Origin: Phytopseudomonas punonensis
Lineage (GTDB): Bacteria; Pseudomonadota; Gammaproteobacteria; Pseudomonadales; Pseudomonadaceae
Length of the DNA: 53,519 bases
NCBI RefSeq assembly: GCF_900142655.1
Contig: NZ_FRBQ01000015.1
Span: 1-53,519 of the forward strand
Reading direction: 5' to 3'
The notes under the pieces were generated by a model. That model was not told the DNA's origin. It ran no database searches and saw only the letters and a list, made by a program, of their open reading frames with translations. This document shows positions 41,748-49,405 of the stretch, piece by piece. A program made the position numbers and the translations under genes. Numbering within the stretch: the first letter of the stretch is position 1; the number at the start of each line of letters is the position of its first letter.

Positions 41748-42992
41748 TTACAGCGACTGATCCCACGGACGATCACCGTGCTCGTCTTTAATGCGCGTCG
41801 GCAGGCCCATCACGTCCAGCGCCTTGAGGAACGGCTCGGCCGGCAGCTCTTCAACGTTGACCATGCGCCCTGCATCCCACTCGCCACGGGCGACCAGCAG
41901 TGCAGCCGCGACTGGCGGCACACCGGCGGTGTAGGAAATGCCCTGGCTATCGGTCTCGGCAAAGGCTTCTTCGTGGTCGGCTACGTTGTAGATGAACACT
42001 TCGCGGGCCTTGCCATCCTTGGTGCCCTTGACCAGGTCACCGATGCAGGTCTTGCCGGTGTAGCCAGGCGCCAGGGAAGCCGGATCCGGCAGCACGGCCT
42101 TGACCACTTTCAGCGGCACCACTTCCAGGCCCTCGGCGGTTTTCACCGGTTGCTCGCTGAGCAGGCCGAGGTTGTTCAGCACGGTGAACACGTTGATGTA
42201 GTGCTCGCCGAAGCTCATCCAGAAGCGCACGTTGGGCACGTCCAGGTTCTTGGAGATCGAGTGCACTTCATCATGACCGGTGAGGTACAGGTTCTGGGAA
42301 CCTACAACCGGCAGGTCGTCGGTGCGCTTGACCTCGAACATGCGGTTGCTCGTCCACTGGCTGTTCTGCCAGCTGTAGACGGTGCCGGTGAACTCGCGGA
42401 AATTGATTTCCGGATCGAAATTGGTCGCGAAATACTTGCCGTGGCTGCCGGCATTGACGTCGAGGATGTCGATCGACTCGATCTTGTCGAAATGCTGTTG
42501 CTGGGCCAGGGCCGCATAGGCGTTGACCACACCCGGATCGAAACCGACGCCGAGAATGGCCGTGATGTTCTTCTGCTGGCATTCCTCGAGGTGTTTCCAC
42601 TCGTAGTTGCCATACCAGGGCGGGGTTTCGCAGATCTTGCCCGGTTCTTCGTGAATGGCGGTGTCCAGATAGGCCACGCCGGTATCGATGCAGGCACGCA
42701 GCACCGACATGTTGAGGAAGGCGGAACCGACGTTGATGACGATCTGCGATTCGGTCTCGCGGATCAGCGCCTTGGTCGCCTCGATGTCCAATGCATTGAG
42801 CGAGAAGGCCTGGATGTCGGCGGGAACCTTGAGGCTACCCTTGGCCTTGACGCTGTCGATGATGGCCTGGCATTTGGAGATGTTCCGTGACGCGATGGCA
42901 ATACGACCGAGTTCGTCGTTGTGCTGCGCGCACTTGTGGGCCACCACCTTGGCGACACCTCCTGCACCAATGATAAGGACGTTCTTCTTCAA
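41748..42992 (-). CDS. Carboxynorspermidine/carboxyspermidine synthase (saccharopine dehydrogenase-like)
   Basis: 414 residues from a TTG at 42992 (LKKNVLIIGAGGVAKVVAHK), chosen because GGAGG lies eight bases before it; the upstream GTG at 43001 directly abuts that site. A Rossmann GAGGVA motif binds NADPH, and the saccharopine-dehydrogenase-type domain contains GVGFDPGVVNAYAALAQQQ and DVNAGSHGKYFATNFDPEIN. The enzyme condenses aspartate semialdehyde with a diamine to give carboxy(nor)spermidine. It lies 48 bases after nspC in an operon. Confidence 0.85.
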   Translation of the reverse strand: MKKNVLIIGAGGVAKVVAHKCAQHNDELGRIAIASRNISKCQAIIDSVKAKGSLKVPADIQAFSLNALDIEATKALIRETESQIVINVGSAFLNMSVLRACIDTGVAYLDTAIHEEPGKICETPPWYGNYEWKHLEECQQKNITAILGVGFDPGVVNAYAALAQQQHFDKIESIDILDVNAGSHGKYFATNFDPEINFREFTGTVYSWQNSQWTSNRMFEVKRTDDLPVVGSQNLYLTGHDEVHSISKNLDVPNVRFWMSFGEHYINVFTVLNNLGLLSEQPVKTAEGLEVVPLKVVKAVLPDPASLAPGYTGKTCIGDLVKGTKDGKAREVFIYNVADHEEAFAETDSQGISYTAGVPPVAAALLVARGEWDAGRMVNVEELPAEPFLKALDVMGLPTRIKDEHGDRPWDQSL

Positions 42993-43040
42993 TTGTTTCA
43001 CCTCCAGGGTACTGCGCTCGTTGATAAAGGTGCTGCGGTA

Positions 43041-44138
43041 TTACGACAGGCTCGACAGGTAATCGTCGAAACCGAATTCACGAACCACCTCGACACTGCC
43101 GTCGAGCTGCTTGACCACGATGGCGGGCATCTTCAGGCCGTTGAACCAGTTCTTCTTGACCATGGTGTAACCGGCCGCATCGACGAACGACAGGCGGTCG
43201 CCGATCTGCAGCGGTTTCTCGAACTGGTATTCGCCGAAGATATCGCCGGCCAGGCAGGATTTGCCACACACCATGTAGGTGTGTTCACCCTCGCTGGGCG
43301 CCAGTTTGGCATTGAGGCGGTAGATCAGCAGATCGAGCATGTGCGCTTCGATGGAGCTGTCGACCACGGCCAGGTGCTTGCCGTTGTAGAGCGTGTCGAG
43401 CACGGTGACTTCCAGCGAGGCGCTGCCAGTGATCGCCGCTTCGCCCGGCTCCAGGTAGACCTGCACGCCGTACTTCTCGGCGAAGCTCTTCAGGCGCGCG
43501 CAGAAGGCATCCAGCGCATAGCCTTCGCCGGTGAAGTGGATGCCGCCGCCGAGGCTGACCCACTCGACCTTGTGCAGCAGATCGCCGAAACGCTCTTCGA
43601 TGTGCGACAGCATCTTGTCGAACAGGCCGAAGTCGCCGTTCTCGCAGTTGTTGTGGAACATGAAGCCGGAGATTTGCGAGATCACCGCTTCGATCTTTGC
43701 CGGGTCCCACTCGCCCAGACGGCTGAACGGGCGCGCCGGGTCGGCGAGCAGGTAGTCGGAGCTGCTCACCTGCGGGTTGACGCGCAGGCCGCGCACCTTG
43801 CCCTCGGACTGCTCGGCGAAACGCTGCAGTTGGCCGATGGAGTTGAAGATGATCTTGTCGCAGTTCTCCAGCATCTCCTCGATTTCGTCGTCGGCCCAGG
43901 CCACGCTGTAGGCGTGGGTTTCGCCGGCGAACTTCTGGCGGCCGAGCTTGAGCTCGTACAGCGAGCTGGAGGTGGTGCCGTCCATGTACTGCTGCATCAG
44001 GTCGAAGACCGACCAGGTGGCAAAACACTTGAGGGCCAGCAGCGCCTTGGCACCGGAGTGTTCACGCACGTAAGCGATCTTCTCCATGTTGCCAAGCAGC
44101 TTCTGTTTGTCGATGAGGTAGTACGGCGTTTTGATCAT
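43041..44138 (-). CDS. nspC: Carboxynorspermidine/carboxyspermidine decarboxylase
   Basis: 365 residues from the ATG at 44138 (MIKTPYYLIDKQKLLGNMEK). Fold-III PLP enzyme: Lys37 in LLALKCFATWSVFD binds PLP, SLGGGIHFTGEGY binds the phosphate, and VCGKSCLAGDIFGEYQ holds the active-site Cys. It decarboxylates carboxynorspermidine or carboxyspermidine to the polyamine. It is first in the operon, ahead of the dehydrogenase. This is the alternative to S-adenosylmethionine-based spermidine synthesis. Confidence 0.9.
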   Translation of the reverse strand: MIKTPYYLIDKQKLLGNMEKIAYVREHSGAKALLALKCFATWSVFDLMQQYMDGTTSSSLYELKLGRQKFAGETHAYSVAWADDEIEEMLENCDKIIFNSIGQLQRFAEQSEGKVRGLRVNPQVSSSDYLLADPARPFSRLGEWDPAKIEAVISQISGFMFHNNCENGDFGLFDKMLSHIEERFGDLLHKVEWVSLGGGIHFTGEGYALDAFCARLKSFAEKYGVQVYLEPGEAAITGSASLEVTVLDTLYNGKHLAVVDSSIEAHMLDLLIYRLNAKLAPSEGEHTYMVCGKSCLAGDIFGEYQFEKPLQIGDRLSFVDAAGYTMVKKNWFNGLKMPAIVVKQLDGSVEVVREFGFDDYLSSLS

Positions 44139-44404
44139 TGCGCAGTCCGTAATAAAGGTCGGCCAACAGGAGCCCGCCAGCCTCCTGGAAAAAGCGGACG
44201 CGAATTGTGCCGACAACCGCCACAGTTCGAAAGGCCGTTGAGCATATTTTGTCCATTTACGGATATTTCATGGCGAACTGGGCACATTACCCGGCGATTC
44301 GACGCCGAGCATGCCGCTCGCTGATGACGCCCGCGTGACAATGCAGGCGCCCCTCGGTTTCCCGTACAATCGGCGTTTTTTCGCAAGCGAGCGACCGTCC
44401 CGCG

Positions 44405-45649
44405 ATGATCGACCCCAAACGCGTATTGCGCGCCCTTGCCGAGCACTGGGCCCTGCTCGAACCGCTCGGTGAACGCTTCGACGCCGGCACCCTGAGCCTG
44501 GTGGAACTGCGCAACCAGCTGACCGCCCAGCTGCCGCCGCAGAGCACCGCGGTGGATGTCACCGCCCTGCTCGACCAGTGGATCCGCCTGGATATCCTGG
44601 TGCCGGTGGCCAAGAGCCCCAACCGCTTCGAGCTCAACGCGCAGATTCACGACTTCCTGTCCTACCTGCGCCGCGAGCACCGCCTCGGCCTGTGCCTGGA
44701 AATCGAAGCCTACCTGCGCCACCTCGAGCGCCTGGCCGGCCACATTCAGGACGCCTTCGAGATCCGTGACGGCAACGACCTCGCGCGCCAGTTGCGCCTG
44801 CTCGACATGCGCGTGCGCGACGTACTGAAGAAGCTCGGCAACGACGAGCAGGCGCTGATGGGCGTGGCCGAACGGGCCAAGACCAGCGACCGGCAGATTC
44901 CCCTGCGTCAGCGTTACGCCGAAGTCCTGGCCACCTGGGATGAATACGTCGAACCGATGATCCAGCTGGTCGCCGCCGATGGCGCCTTCGAGCAAGGCGT
45001 GCGCCGCGTCGAACAGGTGCTGCTCAAGCTGCTCGGCGAACAACAGCGCCTCGGCCAACTGGTCGACGATGACCTGTTGCTGCGCACCCATGCGCGCATC
45101 CTGGAAATGCAGACCCACGCCCAGCTGACCCTGCGCAAGGCCCGCGAGCTCTTGCTACCGCTGCGCGAGGAGGCCCGCCGCCACAATGCCGTGACCCGCG
45201 GCGCGGCGCTGGCCCTGTCGGTGATCCGCAAGAAAGGCATCGACGCCGTTCCCCAAGCGGCAATGCCGATGTTCACCCGGCCGCAGAGCAACTTCCTCGG
45301 CAGCGCCTCGCAGGTCGAAGCCTACGTCTATGCCCTGGCGCGCTTCGAGGCCAAGCCCAACCACTTCCCGAAAGCCAGCGGCAAACGCAAGGGCGACAAC
45401 CCGCGTGCGCCGAAAACCGCCCGGGAAATGATCGACCGTTGCGAGCAGTCACTGCCGCTGCCGGACCTGATGACCTGGCTGCTGGAGCAGGAGCCCGAGG
45501 GCGCCACCGATGAGCTGCTGTACTGGTTCTCGCGCCTGTCGCGCGAAGGCCGCTTCCAGCGCGATCGCCTGGAACGCCAGACCTACCTGACTCGCGAGCA
45601 TGAAATCAGCATCAGCTCCTATGCCCTGGTGGGTCGTCCCAGTGCCTGA
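44405..45649 (+). CDS. mksF: MksF, kleisin-like subunit of the MksBEF condensin
   Basis: 414 residues starting MIDPKRVLRALAEHWALLEP. Mostly alpha-helical (LSYLRREHRLGLCLEIEAYL; LLDMRVRDVLKKLGNDEQAL) without enzyme motifs, as expected for a kleisin that bridges the SMC heads. The order F-E-B matches P. aeruginosa as I recall it. A 266-base divergent gap with nspC holds the promoter; TACAAT at 44365-44370 is a possible -10 box. Confidence 0.88.
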   Translation: MIDPKRVLRALAEHWALLEPLGERFDAGTLSLVELRNQLTAQLPPQSTAVDVTALLDQWIRLDILVPVAKSPNRFELNAQIHDFLSYLRREHRLGLCLEIEAYLRHLERLAGHIQDAFEIRDGNDLARQLRLLDMRVRDVLKKLGNDEQALMGVAERAKTSDRQIPLRQRYAEVLATWDEYVEPMIQLVAADGAFEQGVRRVEQVLLKLLGEQQRLGQLVDDDLLLRTHARILEMQTHAQLTLRKARELLLPLREEARRHNAVTRGAALALSVIRKKGIDAVPQAAMPMFTRPQSNFLGSASQVEAYVYALARFEAKPNHFPKASGKRKGDNPRAPKTAREMIDRCEQSLPLPDLMTWLLEQEPEGATDELLYWFSRLSREGRFQRDRLERQTYLTREHEISISSYALVGRPSA

Positions 45650-45660
45650 TTTTTACGTAG

Positions 45661-45686
45661 GGTGGACAACGCTTTTTTTGTCCACC
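45661..45686. repeat. GGTGGACA...TGTCCACC hairpin between mksF and mksE
   Basis: An eight-base perfect stem (45661-45668 with 45679-45686) with a T-rich loop, 11 bases after the mksF stop. The GTAGGGTGGACAA-type sequence is a common intergenic repeat in pseudomonads. As the loop rather than the 3' flank holds the T run, termination is unlikely; an effect on mksE/mksB levels is possible. Confidence 0.6.
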
Positions 45687-45760
45687 ACAGACCATCCCGA
45701 ATTTCTGGCAAGAGCCGGCGTTGCCCTGCTCCCCGCTCCAGTTGCCAACGAGCACCGCAT

Positions 45761-46453
45761 ATGAATATCGACCTGAAAGAAATGACCCAGCTCGCGGCCG
45801 CGTTTCGCGACCTGTTCAAGGGCTACCACATCTCGCGCAGCGAACCGGAGTGCTACGCCCAACTGTCCAGCATGCAGGACCAGTATCGCGCGCTGTTCCG
45901 CGCCCTGGGCTTCGAGCTTGTGTGCGATCCGCGCGGCTTCTACTACTTCGTGCCCGAGCAGGCCGCGCCGCAGGTCAACAAGACCGCTCAGCGCCTGGCG
46001 CTGTTCACCTTCATCCTGGTCGAGCACCTGGCCGATCAGGGCCGTGATCCGCTCTCCGTACTCGATGGCGGCACCATCGGCCGTGACGAGTTGCCGGCGC
46101 TGCTCGACAAGTACCGCGACCTGTTCCTGCAGGCCGAAGTCACCACCCACGAAGAGCTGGAAGACAAGGTCATTCGCCGCCTCACGCAACTTGGTTTCGC
46201 CGAGGACAGCAATGGCGTGTACCGCTTCCTGCCGCCGATGCACCGCTTCCTCGACGTCTGCCTGTCCGTGCAACACGACCGCGACCTGGCCGCCAGCCTG
46301 CACAGCACCGACCTGCCGCTGCCGGCCCCGGTGCTGATCGACGACGACAGTGGCGACCCGATCATCACCCTCGACGACGTCGAAGAATCCGAAGAAGAGG
46401 CCATGGCCCGCGCCCTGGCCGAAGAGCGCGCCGCACAGGAGCAAGACGCATGA
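45761..46453 (+). CDS. mksE: MksE subunit of the MksBEF condensin
   Basis: 230 residues from the ATG at 45761 (MNIDLKEMTQLAAAFRDLFK). Winged-helix KITE-type protein (YYFVPEQAAPQVNKTAQRLA; LEDKVIRRLTQLGFAEDSNG) with an acidic tail (DDVEESEEEAMARALAEE). It binds MksF and regulates the complex. Its stop overlaps the mksB start (ATGA). Confidence 0.88.
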   Translation: MNIDLKEMTQLAAAFRDLFKGYHISRSEPECYAQLSSMQDQYRALFRALGFELVCDPRGFYYFVPEQAAPQVNKTAQRLALFTFILVEHLADQGRDPLSVLDGGTIGRDELPALLDKYRDLFLQAEVTTHEELEDKVIRRLTQLGFAEDSNGVYRFLPPMHRFLDVCLSVQHDRDLAASLHSTDLPLPAPVLIDDDSGDPIITLDDVEESEEEAMARALAEERAAQEQDA

Positions 46454-49284
46454 CCCAGGAACGCTACGGCATCCGCCGCTTCGCGCTGCTCAACACCGCC
46501 GGCTACAGCCTTGGCCTGTTCCCGCTGGAAAACCCGTTGTCGGTGTACGGCGCCAACAACCTCGGCAAGTCGGCGTCGATCAACGCCCTGCAGTTCCCGA
46601 TCCTGGCGCGCATGTCGGACATGAGCTTCGGCAAGTACAGCCTCGAGCAGTCGCGCAAGTTCTACTTCGCCACCGACACCAGCTACATCCTCGTCGAAGT
46701 CGCCCTGCCCCACGGCCCGCACGTAATCGGCGTGGCCGGTCGCGGCCCGGGCGGCGGCTTCGGTCACCAGTTCTTCGCCTACCAGGGCGAGCTGGATCTG
46801 GATCACTACCAACACAACGGCACCTGTCTGCGCCAACGCGAGCTGTTCAAGAATCTTGGCCAGGCCGGCATCACCGCCTACGAGCTCAAGCCCGACGAAC
46901 TGCGTCGCCTGCTGGTCGGCGGCCACACCAGCATCCCGCTGGACCTGACCCTGATCCCGCTGCGCTCGACCAGCGAGCAGAGCCTGAAGACCTTCCGCGC
47001 CCTGTTTATCAACCTGCTGCACATGCGCGAGATCACCGCGGCGAAGCTGAAACAGCTGTTTCTCGATGCCTTCGAGCACAGCCTGCGCTCGGGTAGCGTC
47101 GACTACATCGCTGCCACCGAAGAAGCCTTCCGCGACGTACGCCGCATGGAGCAGGACTACCAGGCCCTGGTCACTGCCGGCCCCCTGATCGAAGCCCTGG
47201 CATCCGGCGTCACCCAGCGCGAACAGCTGCGCGGCAAGCTGCATCGCCTCTCGCCGCTGCTCGACAACCTGCTGGGCACCTGGCACGACTACGCCGATGC
47301 CCGCAAGGAAGAGCTGGTCATCCAGGCCGAGCACTACCGGGGCGAGCAGGACAGCCTGCAGAACGATCAGCGCGGCGGCACCCAGGAACTGATGCGCATG
47401 GAGCGCGAGATCAGCGAGATCCAGCGCTGGCTCGGCGAACTGGCAGTGCTGAAGAACCGCTTCGCCCTGGTCGATGACGTCAAGGTGCTGGAGGCTCAAC
47501 TGTTGGCTGCCAAGGATGCCCACGACGAGCTGGCCGGCGCCCTGGCGCAGTCCCGTCAGTTCTCCAGCGAAGACCTGGACGAGCGCCTGCGCGAGCTGGA
47601 GAAACGCCTCAAGTCGGTCAAGCAGCAGCTCGACCACGCTGACAACAACAGCTACTCGCGTCTGCGCGAAGAGTTCTCCCAGGCCGATGTCGATCGCCTG
47701 ATGCGCCTGTTCAACGGCCAGCTGTTCAGCCTGCCACTGGGCGAAAAAGGCATCCAGCTCGACGACGGCGATGTGTGGGTCAAATCCCTGGAAGCCATTC
47801 TCGACGGCTTCAAGGGCGAGCGCTTCCAGGTGCCCGGCCTGGATATCGACCTCTCCAACATCGAGCCCCCGGCCCTGCAGGCCCTCGCCGACCGCGCCGC
47901 CTTGCGCGATCAGAAGGACCGCCTCGATCGCGAATACAAACAGCTCAAGACTCAGCAGTCGGTCGCCGCTGACCGCGCTGCCAGCAAGGCCCAGGCCGAG
48001 CAGCTGTACCAGGCCGTGCTCGACGCCCAGAAGGCGCTGGAAGACTTCCGCCGCAGCCAGACGCTGAGCGCCGAGGAGCCGCACAAGCTGGAGAAACTGG
48101 CCCAGCTGGAAGCCGCCCAGGACGAACTCAAGCGTGCCAGCGACGCCTTCACCGAGCGCGTCCAGCAGCTCTCCGCCAAGCTGCAACTGATCGGCCGGCA
48201 GATCGCCGACCTGGAAGCCAAGGAGCGCACCCTGGAAGACGCCCTGCGCCGTCGCCAGCTGTTGCCCGCAGACCTGCCCTTCGGCACACCGTTCATGGAG
48301 CCGGTCGACGACTCGCTGGACAACCTGCTGCCGCTGCTCAACGACTACCAGGACACCTGGCAGGGCCTGCAGCGCATCGACGGACAGATCGAGGCGCTGT
48401 ACGCCCAGGTGCGCCTCAAGGGTGTCGCCAAGTTCGACAGCGAAGACGACATGGAGCGCCGCCTGCAGCTGCTGGTCAACGCCTATGCTCACCGTCAGGA
48501 CGAAGCCCTCACGCTAGCGAAGGCCAGACGTGCGGCAGTGACCGACATTGCCCGTACCCTGCGCAACATCCGCAGTGACTACGACAACCTCGAGCACCAA
48601 CTGGCACTGTTCAATCGCGAGATCAACAAGCGCCAGGTCTCCAACCTGCAAAGCTTCCGCATCGTGCTGGCGCCAAACAAGGATGCCCTGCGCCATATTG
48701 ACCAGATCATCCACAGCGCTGGCCAGTACGAAGAAGGCGAAACCCTGTCGGTGTTCGACCTGACCCAAAACGCCGAGCAGGACGTCAAGAACGAAGAGGC
48801 CAAGGATTACCTGTCGCGCCTGGTCGCCGCCAACGGCAACCAGCTGGGCCTCAAGGATCTGTTCGAGCTGGCCTTCGAGATCACCAAGGTGCACGGCCAA
48901 CCGGTGATCCACACCGACATCGATGGCGCCGCTTCCAACGGCACCACGATGACCATCAAGGCGCTGACCAACATGTACCTGTTGCTGCACCTGATGGATC
49001 GCGACCAGGCCGGCAGGGTACGCCTGCCCTACTACCTCGACGAGGCCGCGGACATCGACGAGCGCAACCAGCAGGCGCTGATCGAAACCAGCCTGCAACT
49101 GGGCTTCGTGCCAATCCTCGCCTCGGTAAAACCCCAGGTCTCGGCCACCGTGGCCATCGATCTGGAAGGTGGCAGCGGCCCGAACGGCATCTACATCGAC
49201 GAGGCGGACTGGAAGTACATCAAGCGCCGCGAGCAGGTCGAAACACCGACCAGCAGCGACCAGGAAGCCGTCGAACCGGCTTGA
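46450..49284 (+). CDS. mksB: MksB, SMC-like ATPase of the MksBEF condensin
   Basis: 944 residues. Walker A is GANNLGKS (34-41), Walker B is in LPYYLDEAADIDERNQ (about 860), and the arms are coiled coils (about 235-345 and 455-660) around a short hinge-like middle, the compact SMC/MukB-type plan. It is a DNA-loop-forming ATPase for chromosome organisation. No MksG/JetD TOPRIM nuclease gene follows; the next gene is convergent. This fits a housekeeping Mks, not the plasmid-cutting Wadjet form. Confidence 0.92.
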   Translation: MTQERYGIRRFALLNTAGYSLGLFPLENPLSVYGANNLGKSASINALQFPILARMSDMSFGKYSLEQSRKFYFATDTSYILVEVALPHGPHVIGVAGRGPGGGFGHQFFAYQGELDLDHYQHNGTCLRQRELFKNLGQAGITAYELKPDELRRLLVGGHTSIPLDLTLIPLRSTSEQSLKTFRALFINLLHMREITAAKLKQLFLDAFEHSLRSGSVDYIAATEEAFRDVRRMEQDYQALVTAGPLIEALASGVTQREQLRGKLHRLSPLLDNLLGTWHDYADARKEELVIQAEHYRGEQDSLQNDQRGGTQELMRMEREISEIQRWLGELAVLKNRFALVDDVKVLEAQLLAAKDAHDELAGALAQSRQFSSEDLDERLRELEKRLKSVKQQLDHADNNSYSRLREEFSQADVDRLMRLFNGQLFSLPLGEKGIQLDDGDVWVKSLEAILDGFKGERFQVPGLDIDLSNIEPPALQALADRAALRDQKDRLDREYKQLKTQQSVAADRAASKAQAEQLYQAVLDAQKALEDFRRSQTLSAEEPHKLEKLAQLEAAQDELKRASDAFTERVQQLSAKLQLIGRQIADLEAKERTLEDALRRRQLLPADLPFGTPFMEPVDDSLDNLLPLLNDYQDTWQGLQRIDGQIEALYAQVRLKGVAKFDSEDDMERRLQLLVNAYAHRQDEALTLAKARRAAVTDIARTLRNIRSDYDNLEHQLALFNREINKRQVSNLQSFRIVLAPNKDALRHIDQIIHSAGQYEEGETLSVFDLTQNAEQDVKNEEAKDYLSRLVAANGNQLGLKDLFELAFEITKVHGQPVIHTDIDGAASNGTTMTIKALTNMYLLLHLMDRDQAGRVRLPYYLDEAADIDERNQQALIETSLQLGFVPILASVKPQVSATVAIDLEGGSGPNGIYIDEADWKYIKRREQVETPTSSDQEAVEPA

Positions 49285-49301
49285 CCCTGCCGCCGTAACG
49301 C

Positions 49302-49333
49302 AAAAGGCCCGCGAAATACGCGGGCCTTTTTGT
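49302..49333. terminator. Bidirectional terminator after mksB
   Basis: AAAAGGCCCGCG (49302-49313) pairs with CGCGGGCCTTTT (49319-49330) followed by T. Confidence 0.9.
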
Positions 49334-49344
49334 TTCACCGTAGT

Positions 49345-49405
49345 TGAAGGCTTGCGAGCCAGAGCCTGCTGTTAACACCGCAAGGCCGACGCGCAGCTGC
49401 CTTCA
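49345..49405. repeat. 61-base degenerate element related to copy 1
   Basis: TGAAGGC (49345-49351) is inverted at 49399-49405. Left part TTGAAGGCTTGCGAGCCAGAGC and right part GCCGACGCGCAG resemble the left and right inner ends of the 25215-25392 element, with the middle missing. Its right end includes the stop codon of the six-MCE-domain gene. Confidence 0.5.

Noticed and set aside
44281..44404. Full sigma-70 promoter for mksF (GTGACA with TACAAT)
   Set aside because: The spacer is 24 bases, too long for a standard promoter; only the -10-like box is mentioned.
44135..45118. 327-codon minus frame opposite mksF
   Set aside because: Overlaps a conserved condensin gene and has no domain.
46036..48492. 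818-codon open frame opposite mksE/mksB
   Set aside because: It is antisense to two well-supported coupled genes and its product is low in complexity in the way expected from a GC-rich shadow frame.
44405..49284. Wadjet (JetABCD) defence system
   Set aside because: No JetD/MksG nuclease gene follows; gene order and proteins match housekeeping MksFEB.
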